This document shows, in pieces, positions 25,926 through 33,275 of a stretch of 64,000 nucleotides of DNA. The notes below the pieces were generated by a model that worked only from the letters and a program-made list of their open reading frames with translations, had not been told where the DNA came from and made no database searches. A program made the position numbers and the translations under genes. The stretch is from JAPPLB01 sp965218555. Its GTDB lineage: Bacteria > Acidobacteriota > Terriglobia > Bryobacterales > UBA6623. How positions within the stretch are numbered: position 1 is the first letter of the stretch; every line of letters starts with the position of its first letter. Location: positions 3,472,001 to 3,536,000 of the forward strand of contig OZ244625.1 in NCBI GenBank assembly GCA_965218555.1, written 5' to 3'.

Positions 25926-26960
25926 TTGACTGTGACGATGACCGTTCTCAAGACCAGACTCCGCCGGTTCGTGAAATTCGCGGCGCACCTGCAGCTCATG
26001 CCCGTCGTGGAGAGCGGCGATGATCCCTTGATCGGCGGGCAGGCCGTGATTGAAGGTGTCATGATGCGCACGCCGCACAGCTACTGCACGGCCGTGCGGC
26101 GGCCGAACGGCGAGGTGGTTACGGATGAGTCCCCGATCAGCCGACCGTCAGAGCGCCGAAAGATCTGGGGCTTGTTCGGCGTTCGCGGTTTAGCGACGCT
26201 GGGGCAAGCTCTGAAACTGGGGTTCAAGGCGCTGCAGTTCTCTGCGGTGAACGCGATTGACGAGGAGGACGAAAAGGCCGAAAGGGAACCGATGGAGAAA
26301 GCGGACAAGAAGCCCGCCGAGATCCCGGGTTGGATGATGGCGCTGAACATCGCTTTCTCGATCGGCTTCTTCATCTTCTTGTACAAGTTTGTTCCGCTCG
26401 TAGCGACGACGCAGATCCAGGAAAGCACGGGTTGGCTGCGGGGGAACTTTGGATTCAGCCTGATCGACGGCGTCATCCGACTGGCGATCTTTCTGACGTT
26501 CCTCACGCTGGTCTCTCAGATGAAAGACATCCGCCGCGTCTTTCAGTACCACGGCGCGGAACATAAGGTCGTCTTCAATTACGAGTCGGGCAAACCGGTC
26601 GAGGTGAGGAATGCGCAGGTCTGCAGCAGGTTCCATCCGCGCTGCGGCACGAGCTTTCTGATGGTGGTGATGATCATCAGCATTGCGGCATATGCTCTGC
26701 TGCCGTTCGAGGGCTTCGCATTGCAGTTCCTTTCGCGAATCGTCATGTTGCCGCTGATCGCGGGTGCGAGCTACGAGGTCATTCGTTTCGCTTCCCGGCA
26801 CGGCAACGGAATGATGAGCTGGCTGGTGGCTCCGGGGTTGTGGCTGCAGCGCATCACGACAAAAAACCCATCCGACGATCAGGTTGAGATCGCGATTCGC
26901 GCTCTCAACGGCGCGATGGATCTCGAACGGCGGCAGGGTGGCGACTTGATTGTCGCGTAG
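25926..26960 (+). CDS. DUF1385 (YqhQ-like) membrane protein
   Basis: A 344-residue inner-membrane protein. The family signature IGGQAVIEGVMMRTP is at residues 36-50, followed by several membrane helices (IAFSIGFFIFLYKFVPLVAT, DGVIRLAIFLTFLTLV) and YHGAEHKVVFNYESG with conserved His residues, then RFHPRCGTSFLMVVMI. The molecular function of the family is not settled. It lies 14 bases before prfA. DUF1385-prfA-prmC neighbourhoods are conserved in many bacteria, and this supports both the call and co-transcription. Confidence 0.88.
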   Translation: MTVTMTVLKTRLRRFVKFAAHLQLMPVVESGDDPLIGGQAVIEGVMMRTPHSYCTAVRRPNGEVVTDESPISRPSERRKIWGLFGVRGLATLGQALKLGFKALQFSAVNAIDEEDEKAEREPMEKADKKPAEIPGWMMALNIAFSIGFFIFLYKFVPLVATTQIQESTGWLRGNFGFSLIDGVIRLAIFLTFLTLVSQMKDIRRVFQYHGAEHKVVFNYESGKPVEVRNAQVCSRFHPRCGTSFLMVVMIISIAAYALLPFEGFALQFLSRIVMLPLIAGASYEVIRFASRHGNGMMSWLVAPGLWLQRITTKNPSDDQVEIAIRALNGAMDLERRQGGDLIVA

Positions 26961-26974
26961 CCCGGAGTCTCCCC

Positions 26975-28057
26975 ATGGAGTGGCTGCACAAACTGGAAGA
27001 GGTAGAGGCTCGCTATCAGGAGCTGTCCGAGCAGATGGCCGACTCATCTGTGATTGCGGACCCGTCTCGCTACCAGCAGATCGCCAAGCAGACGGCGGAG
27101 ATGACCCCCGTCGTCGAAAAGTTCAGCCTCTGGAAGAAGCTCCATCATGACGCCGAGTCAGCGCGCTCGATATTGGATGATCCGGATCCGGAAATGGCTG
27201 CGTTTGCGCGCCAGGAGCTTGACCAAGCGGAATCTCGTCTTGCCGCCCTCGGCGCAGAGATCAAGGTCCTGCTGTTGCCCAAGGATCCCAATGACGACAA
27301 GGGTGTGATTCTTGAAGTACGCGCCGGCACGGGTGGCGACGAGGCCACGCTTTTTGCCGCCGAAGTCTTCCGTATGTACACCCGCTACGCGGAGTCCCAG
27401 CGTTGGAAGATCGAAATCATCTCGTCGAACGAGACCGGCGTCGGGGGATACAAGGAAATCATCGCCATGATCACCGGCGATCGAGTCTACAGCAAGATGA
27501 AGTTCGAGAGCGGTGTCCACCGTGTGCAACGGGTGCCGCAAACCGAAACGCAAGGCCGAGTGCACACTTCCGCAGTGACGGTCGCGGTGATGCCTCAGGT
27601 AGACGAGGTGGAAGTGGCGATCGAGCCCAAAGATCTGCGGATCGATACCTACTGTTCCTCGGGACCCGGCGGGCAGTCAGTCAACACGACCTATTCGGCC
27701 GTACGCATCACGCACTTGCCCTCGAACCTGGTTGTCACGTGCCAGGACGAAAAGTCGCAGATCAAGAACAAAGCGAAAGCCTTGCAGGTGCTGCGCTCGC
27801 GGCTCTACGAGATTGAGGCTGAAAAGCAACAAGCCGACCAGGCGGAGCAGCGCCGCAGCATGGTCCGTACGGGCGACCGTAGCGAGAAGATTCGCACCTA
27901 CAACTTCCCACAGAATCGAGTGACGGATCATCGGGTGCCCGGACTCACGGTTTACGCGCTCGATCAGATTCTCGAGGGAGCCCTGACCAAGTTGGTTGAG
28001 CCCGTGACTGCTCACTTCCAAGCCGAGCGGCTGAAGAGCGTCCGGGATGCCGCCTGA
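26975..28057 (+). CDS. prfA: Peptide chain release factor 1
   Basis: A 360-residue RF1. The GGQ catalytic motif is in SSGPGGQSVNTTYSAVRITH (about residues 228-247), with the domain-2 stretch GVHRVQRVPQTETQGRVHTS ahead of it, as in RF1 proteins. RF1 reads UAA and UAG and triggers release of the finished peptide. Length is standard. It overlaps prmC, whose product methylates the GGQ glutamine, by 11 bases. Confidence 0.97.
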   Translation: MEWLHKLEEVEARYQELSEQMADSSVIADPSRYQQIAKQTAEMTPVVEKFSLWKKLHHDAESARSILDDPDPEMAAFARQELDQAESRLAALGAEIKVLLLPKDPNDDKGVILEVRAGTGGDEATLFAAEVFRMYTRYAESQRWKIEIISSNETGVGGYKEIIAMITGDRVYSKMKFESGVHRVQRVPQTETQGRVHTSAVTVAVMPQVDEVEVAIEPKDLRIDTYCSSGPGGQSVNTTYSAVRITHLPSNLVVTCQDEKSQIKNKAKALQVLRSRLYEIEAEKQQADQAEQRRSMVRTGDRSEKIRTYNFPQNRVTDHRVPGLTVYALDQILEGALTKLVEPVTAHFQAERLKSVRDAA

Positions 28058-28913
28058 GCCGTGCGCCTCGTTGGCACAGACCTCGATTTCGCAAGCCCTC
28101 CGGAAAGCGACGCAACTCTTCGAGGAACACGGGACCGGCGTCCCGCGTCTGACGGCGGAAGTGCTGCTGAGTCACTGTCTCGGTGTCAAAAAACCACATC
28201 TTTACGGGTATCCCCAACAGATTCTTACGCCGAAACAGGCCGTGCGCTACGAGGAATACGTGCAACAGCGTCTGGCCGGCAAGCCTACGCAATACATTAC
28301 CGGCACACAGGAGTTCTACGGCATCTCGTTTCGCGTTTATCCGGATGTCCTGATTCCGCGCCCGGAGACGGAACTGTTGGTTGAGGAGGCCCTTGCTCAC
28401 GCCTCGGAGACAGAGCAGATCTTGGATGTGGGAACAGGCTCGGGATGTATCGCCGTGGCCATCAAGTCGAACGCGCCGCGGACTCACGTGATCGCTGCGG
28501 ACATTTCCAGGCCCGCTTTACGAGTGGCCCGCCGCAACGCGGCCGAACACGGCGTGCACGTGGAATTTGTTCATGGTGATCTTGTGGACGCATTCCGGCG
28601 TGAGAGCTTGGGAATGATCGTGTGCAACCCGCCCTATATTCCTCTGAAGGACCTTCCCGGTCTGCAGCACGAGCTTCGCTACGAACCCGGAGTCGCGCTT
28701 TTCGGGGGGCAGGATGGCTTGGATGCATACCGCCGCCTGATCAAAGCCGCGGCGGCCTCACTGAAGCCCGAAGGCCGACTATTGTTGGAGTTAGGCTATA
28801 ATGGCCTCTCCTCGGTCCAGGCGATGCTCTCGGATGCCGATTGGCATCCGCCGATCGTCCGGACCGACTTGGCGGGTATCGATCGCGTGCTCGCCGTCCA
28901 ACGCCGCTCTTAG
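28047..28913 (+). CDS. prmC: Release factor glutamine N5-methyltransferase
   Basis: A 288-residue SAM-dependent methyltransferase. It has an N-terminal helical domain (VPRLTAEVLLSHCLGVKK), the substrate-recognition stretch PRPETELLVEEALAH, the SAM loop ILDVGTGSGCIAVAI and the catalytic NPPY in MIVCNPPYIPLKDLPG. PrmC methylates the glutamine of GGQ in RF1 and RF2. The start lies inside the prfA 3' end, giving translational coupling. Confidence 0.95.
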   Translation: MPPEPCASLAQTSISQALRKATQLFEEHGTGVPRLTAEVLLSHCLGVKKPHLYGYPQQILTPKQAVRYEEYVQQRLAGKPTQYITGTQEFYGISFRVYPDVLIPRPETELLVEEALAHASETEQILDVGTGSGCIAVAIKSNAPRTHVIAADISRPALRVARRNAAEHGVHVEFVHGDLVDAFRRESLGMIVCNPPYIPLKDLPGLQHELRYEPGVALFGGQDGLDAYRRLIKAAAASLKPEGRLLLELGYNGLSSVQAMLSDADWHPPIVRTDLAGIDRVLAVQRRS

Positions 28914-28956
28914 CCGGGCGGACTCCGCTCGATCTCTCGCCATCTGGTTCCCCATA

Positions 28957-30189
28957 ATGAAAATCGCAAAAGTTGAAGCCTTTCTTCTTTCATCGCCGCT
29001 CGATGAGCCGTTGCTACTGCCCTTCTATGGCGGCGAACGAACCATCCTCAAGCGCGATGCGATGTTGATCCGTATTACGGCGGACAACGGGCTGAAGGGC
29101 TATGGACCCGGGCCCGCGCACGAACGCGCCGAACGCGAGATCAACGGCACGATCGCACCCTTCCTCGAGGGCCGCGACCCGGCTCAATGGAGCACGTTCG
29201 ACTTCCCGGGCGAGCTTGAACTGCAGAAGACCTACCGCGCCGTCGAAGTGGCGGTGATCGATCTGGCGGCCCGTTTCGAAGGGGCTCCGGTGTCGGAGCT
29301 GGTCGGCGGTCGCAAACGGGACCGTATCAAGCTGTATGGCAGCGCCGGCATGTACATGAGCCCCGCCGAGTATGCCGCTGAGGCCAAGGCCATTGCCGAT
29401 CTCGGATTCACGGCCTACAAGATGCGCCCCGCCCGCGGCCCGGAAAAGGACCTTGAAACCATCTCCCGGATGCGTGACGCCGTCGGTCCCGACGTGGGTC
29501 TGATGATCGACTCCCACGCTTGGTGGCGTATGGGTGACAAGAGCTATTCCCAACAGACCGTCGAGCAGTTGGCCAGGGACAGCCAACCGTACAAACCGAC
29601 TTGGTTTGAGGAAGCAGTTCCTCCCGACGACCACGTGGCCTTGAAGAAGCTTCGGGATACGGGTCTGGTCCCGGTAGCCTCCGGCGAGCATGAACCGGAC
29701 GAGCCGTCATTTATGGATCTGATCGAAACCGGCTCCGTCGACTACGTGCAAATGGACGTTTGCTGCCAGGGCGGATTCGAGATGGGCCGGCGCGTCTTTG
29801 AAGCGACGGCTCGCCATGGTTTGCGGTTTGCCTTCCATTGCTGGGGCACGCTGCTGGAGGTCATCGCCGCCGGGCAACTCGGGATTTGCTGGGACGAGGA
29901 CGTCATCGAGTGGCTGGAATACCCTTGTCACGCCAACCGCGGCAAGCCGGGCATGTATCCATTCCTCTTGGCGGATGACGTCCTGAAAGACCCGCTGCCC
30001 ATCGAGAACGGCGATCTCGTCGTGCCAAACGAGCCGGGCCTCGGCATTACGGTCGATGAGAGCGTGATAGAGCGGTATCCCTACCAGCCGGGGCCGTGGT
30101 CGATTTTCAAGATCGACTCACCGCCGGAAACCATGGCGGTTTCGGGCGACCACAGCGTCATGTGGGTGGACCCTGTCTCAGGGGCGTAG
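28957..30189 (+). CDS. Enolase-superfamily enzyme (mandelate racemase/muconate lactonizing type)
   Basis: A 410-residue cytoplasmic enzyme. The N-terminal capping domain starts MKIAKVEAFLLSS. The barrel has a K-x-R motif in AYKMRPARGP, metal ligands in MIDSHAWW (Asp), WFEEAVPPDD (Glu) and ASGEHEPD (Glu), and a His in FHCWGT on the late barrel strand. This fits sugar-acid dehydratases or racemases of the mandelate-racemase group; substrate is unknown. The ATG at 28957 begins the family N-terminus. It is 43 bases after prmC and may share its transcript. Confidence 0.9.
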   Translation: MKIAKVEAFLLSSPLDEPLLLPFYGGERTILKRDAMLIRITADNGLKGYGPGPAHERAEREINGTIAPFLEGRDPAQWSTFDFPGELELQKTYRAVEVAVIDLAARFEGAPVSELVGGRKRDRIKLYGSAGMYMSPAEYAAEAKAIADLGFTAYKMRPARGPEKDLETISRMRDAVGPDVGLMIDSHAWWRMGDKSYSQQTVEQLARDSQPYKPTWFEEAVPPDDHVALKKLRDTGLVPVASGEHEPDEPSFMDLIETGSVDYVQMDVCCQGGFEMGRRVFEATARHGLRFAFHCWGTLLEVIAAGQLGICWDEDVIEWLEYPCHANRGKPGMYPFLLADDVLKDPLPIENGDLVVPNEPGLGITVDESVIERYPYQPGPWSIFKIDSPPETMAVSGDHSVMWVDPVSGA

Positions 30190-30203
30190 CGTCGAGGCCG
30201 CCA

Positions 30204-30523
30204 TCAGCGCGCGCTTCCAGGGGCAATACGGTAGTCGCCCCTCTTGGTCCGGTCGATGAACGTGATGGAAAGGTCTTTGCCGAGGTCTTCCACATGTCGA
30301 TACCGCCAGACTTCGAGTGGGTACCGTATCTGCGGCGAGCCGACGGGGTGAACTTCGATCTCGTCGGGCGGCCCGTAGACGATGTAGATGCGACCGCGGT
30401 CGGACTGCCGGCCAAGCCTGTCGGAGACCGTCTCGAAGCGGTCGTTCGCAAATGTGATGCGGTGAATTGCGGAGCATCCGTAAACGGCAGGGAGGGTGCT
30501 GCCGGACAGTACGAACCTTCGCT
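30204..30523 (-). pseudogene. GWxTD-domain protein fragment (5'-truncated)
   Basis: On the minus strand one frame reads without a start codon from an in-frame TAG (30524-30526) to TGA at 30204-30206. It contains RITFANDRFETVSDRLGRQ, SDRGRIYIVYGPPDEIEVHP and YPLEVWRYRHVEDLGKDLS, which match the central-to-C-terminal part of GWxTD-domain proteins (typical RGRIYIxYGPPDEIExH...YPxExWRYR). The N-terminal part with the GWxTD motif itself is gone. About 100 codons are left. Because it lacks a start, it is easily missed by gene callers. It fills most of the gap between the enolase-superfamily gene and tatA. Confidence 0.75.
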
Positions 30524-30618
30524 CTACACCTTCGCGCTAAGCTGGTTGACGCGCCGTTTCACCCGCAGCTATCATCAAGTTGGCCTTTTGCAGGCCCTTG
30601 GGAAACAGGAAGAATCGA

Positions 30619-31080
30619 ATGGGACCCCTTGGCGTACCGGAGATGATTTTCATCTTCGTTCTGGCACTGCTTGTGTTTGGGCCCAAGAAGCTGCCCGAAC
30701 TTGGCAAGAGCTTCGGCAAAGGGATGGCGGAGTTTCGGCGGGCCTCCAACGAGTTGAAGACTACGTTCCAGACGGAGATGGACAACATCGAGCGGGAGAC
30801 CAAACTCAAGGAAACGGCCAACGAAATCAAGACCGAAGTCAACAAGCAGATCAGTTCGAATCACTACGACGACAGCGAAGACGACTATTACGAGTACGAC
30901 GACACGCCCAACGATAGCGGGGCCTCGGCCGCAAAATCTAAAACCGCATCCAAGACCGAGACCAGCGAAAGCCCCTCCATCGATGGCGATTCGAGCGTCG
31001 GATCCGGTAACGGCCAAGGCGCCCCGGCCGTTGCCAGCAGTGCACTGAAGCCGGCGGAATCGAGCGCCGAACGCCGATAG
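30619..31080 (+). CDS. tatA: Sec-independent protein translocase TatA/TatB
   Basis: A 153-residue protein with the TatA/B layout: a short N-terminal membrane helix (VPEMIFIFVLALLVF), the hinge FGPKKLPELGKSFGKGMAEF, an amphipathic helix and a long polar tail. The hinge FGPKKLPELGK favours TatA over TatB, though the 100-residue tail is long. The tail holds a very acidic tyrosine-rich tract, YDDSEDDYYEYDDTP, then Ser/Ala-rich sequence. TatA forms the pore for folded Tat substrates; several such substrates are in this window (DUF362, DapA-like). The ATG at 30619 has an AGGAAG ribosome site; upstream frame is not used. tatC follows after 31 bases. Confidence 0.9.
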   Translation: MGPLGVPEMIFIFVLALLVFGPKKLPELGKSFGKGMAEFRRASNELKTTFQTEMDNIERETKLKETANEIKTEVNKQISSNHYDDSEDDYYEYDDTPNDSGASAAKSKTASKTETSESPSIDGDSSVGSGNGQGAPAVASSALKPAESSAERR

Positions 31081-31111
31081 CTCCAAAACCAAAGCCAGTT
31101 AGCAAGGGCTG

Positions 31112-32383
31112 ATGAGTTCTGACGATCAAGACTCGCGGGAGAGCCGCGACCAGACAACTTCGTCCGCCGACGAGCCGGACCGCGAAACCGAAGGCGTAGC
31201 GTCGGATGCGTCCGACGCGCCTGAGGAGTCCGCCGCTGGCGCGGAAGAGAAGCCTGAGGCCGAAAGCACGAAGGAGCCCGGAGCTGAAGGCGAGCCGTCC
31301 TCCGCAACAGGCGAAACGCCAGCGACCTACTACGACGACCCGTACGACGAGTACGAGTACGACTACCAAGAGCCGTCAGCAGAGACCTCCACCGCGGTCA
31401 CGACCACCGAGCCTGAGCCGGCAAAATCACCTCCTCCCCCACCGCCCCCAGTCAACACCGAAGAAGAAGAGGACGAAGAGGAGGACGGCATGGTGCGGAT
31501 GTCGTTCCTCGAGCACCTCGAGGAACTTCGAACGCGAATCATTCGTGCATTGGTCGGACTGGTCGTCGCTTATGCCATAGCGCTGACGGCGAAAAACTAT
31601 CTCTTCCGGTTCATGCGGGCACCCTTCGACGCCGCGGTCGAGACCATCCGAATCAATTCGCCGGACGTAAATATCCAACTCGTGGCTCTGACGCCGATCG
31701 AGCAGTTTCACCTGATCTGGCTCAAGATTCCGATCGTAGCGGCCATCTTCATGGCGGCGCCCTGGTGGATGTACCAAGTCTGGGGGTTCGTGGCGCCGGG
31801 CCTCTATCGCAAGGAGCGCCGATGGACCGCGCCGTTCATTCTGTCCGGCAGCGCCCTGTTTATTCTCGGCGGCGTATTCGGGTATTTCGTGGCGCTGAAG
31901 TTCGCCCTGACCTTCCTTCTCGACGTGGGTGGAGAGGAAGGCGTCCAACCGCTGATCAGCATCAATGCGTACTACGGCATGTTCGTCAGCATCATGCTCG
32001 GGTTGGGCGTCGTTTTCCAGATGCCCATCGTCATCTTTGTCTTGACCACGCTGCGTATCGCGAGCCCCAGCTTTCTGATGGGCAACGTCCGCTACGCCAT
32101 TCTGGCGATCTTCGTCTTGGCGGCCGTGATCACCCCGACGCCGGACATCTTCAACATGATCACATTCGCGACGCCGATGATCCTGCTGTTCTACGTGGGC
32201 ATCGGCGTCAGCTACGTGTTCCTGTTGCGGCGCGAGGGCAAAAGCCTGCCTTGGGGCAAGATCATGCTGGCCATCCTGTTCGTGCTTGCCATCATTGCCG
32301 TCATCATCTACTACTTGCATGCGGAGTTGGGTTACCAGTTCGTGCGCGAGTTTCCCTGGTTTGTCGCTCCGACCGGGCAGTAA
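31112..32383 (+). CDS. tatC: Twin-arginine translocase subunit TatC with long acidic N-terminal extension
   Basis: A 423-residue protein. Residues about 128-400 are TatC: SFLEHLEELRTRIIRALVGL at the start, then six membrane helices, with QVWGFVAPGLYRKERRW and ITPTPDIFNMITFATPMILL. The first 125 residues are an unusual extension rich in Glu, Ser and Pro, with the tract YYDDPYDEYEYDYQEP, a run of seven prolines and EEEEDEEEDG. Typical TatC proteins have only a short N-terminus. The tract resembles the one in the TatA tail next door. The extension should be cytoplasmic, where Tat signal peptides bind. Confidence 0.93.
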   Translation: MSSDDQDSRESRDQTTSSADEPDRETEGVASDASDAPEESAAGAEEKPEAESTKEPGAEGEPSSATGETPATYYDDPYDEYEYDYQEPSAETSTAVTTTEPEPAKSPPPPPPPVNTEEEEDEEEDGMVRMSFLEHLEELRTRIIRALVGLVVAYAIALTAKNYLFRFMRAPFDAAVETIRINSPDVNIQLVALTPIEQFHLIWLKIPIVAAIFMAAPWWMYQVWGFVAPGLYRKERRWTAPFILSGSALFILGGVFGYFVALKFALTFLLDVGGEEGVQPLISINAYYGMFVSIMLGLGVVFQMPIVIFVLTTLRIASPSFLMGNVRYAILAIFVLAAVITPTPDIFNMITFATPMILLFYVGIGVSYVFLLRREGKSLPWGKIMLAILFVLAIIAVIIYYLHAELGYQFVREFPWFVAPTGQ

Positions 32384-32610
32384 CACCGCGTAATCCGCTC
32401 TCCTCGCACACGGCGAAGTCAAGGGGCTCTTGCAAGGCGAACGCCTGGGCGGCGTCACGGACGAACTGATCGACCGTCTGCGCGAAGAGGCCGGCGGCTG
32501 ATGAGAGCGTTGCTGGATAAACGTCCTGACCGCCTTATTGGACGCCGTTCATCTGCATCACAAGACCGCCAAGTGCAGGCCGAGTGACAGGTTGGGCGAC
32601 CTGACGGATC

Positions 32611-33054
32611 TCAGGAACCGGCTTTGTTGAGCAGGTGGACGTATTCGTCTTCGGAGACGCTCTCGGTCGTCACGGGCAGACCGCGCGCGGCCCACCCGGG
32701 ATAGGTCGGTTGACCCATCGGGTCGGTCTCACCGCCCATGCCGCCACGCATATCGACCACGCTGGTGAAACCGGCGTTGAGAAGCTGTGCGGCGGCTTGC
32801 ATGGAGCGGCCGCCCTTTTGGCAGCCGGTGATGCACTTGACGCTCTTGCCGAAGTTCGCCTCCACGATTTTGACAAAGCGGTAGTTGGGCTGCATCCGTC
32901 CGTAAGGATCGCGATCGATGACAGGAATGTTCTTGGCTCCGGGCACATGTCCGGCCTCGAACTCGGCCGCCGTACGCACGTCGAGGTAGATGCAACTTTC
33001 GTCGGAGTCGAGAAGCTCTTTGGCTTCTTCGGGAGAGATCCGTTTGAGGGCCAT
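32611..33054 (-). CDS. Rhodanese-like domain protein
   Basis: A 147-residue cytoplasmic single-domain rhodanese. It has CIYLDVRTAAEFEAGHVPGA and the active-site region VKCITGCQKGGRSMQAAAQL, with the candidate persulfide cysteine followed by the loop QKGGR, and VVDMRGGMGG. Such proteins carry sulfane sulfur or act in sulfur transfer. A longer frame exists, but the ATG at 33054 (MALKRISPEEAKELL) is the natural start. It is divergent from the PHP/propeller gene. Confidence 0.9.
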   Translation of the reverse strand: MALKRISPEEAKELLDSDESCIYLDVRTAAEFEAGHVPGAKNIPVIDRDPYGRMQPNYRFVKIVEANFGKSVKCITGCQKGGRSMQAAAQLLNAGFTSVVDMRGGMGGETDPMGQPTYPGWAARGLPVTTESVSEDEYVHLLNKAGS

Positions 33055-33213
33055 GTAGGAATTCCTATTGTAAACAAACGAGCATATCACGTGCCGGCAG
33101 GCCGAATCGCGACGCATCGCGATGGCTCGCGGGCATCACAACCCACGTAAGAGCCAACCCGGTCGCAGATCGGTCAGACGCCTGCTGCGAAAGAAGTTGT
33201 ATGGCAACTCCAT

Positions 33214-33222
33214 TGCTATAAT
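33214..33222 (+). promoter_or_regulatory. Extended -10 promoter of the PHP/propeller gene
   Basis: TGCTATAAT is a perfect TATAAT with the extended TGn. No good -35 lies at the usual distance, which extended -10 promoters do not need. Transcription would begin near 33229, leaving about 47 bases of leader. Confidence 0.55.
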
Positions 33223-33275
33223 CGCCCTGCCCGGGAAGAACCCCGAGCGGCAATCTGATCGAAGGAAGATAAACG

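Noticed and set aside
30096..30917. 273-residue plus-strand frame between the enolase-superfamily gene and tatA
   Set aside because: It overlaps both real genes and lies opposite the GWxTD fragment, whose frame has clear homology features.
32394..32501. Protein-like stretch after tatC (VKGLLQGERLGGVTDELIDR)
   Set aside because: Only about 35 codons with no start and no family; it may be a gene remnant but cannot be supported.
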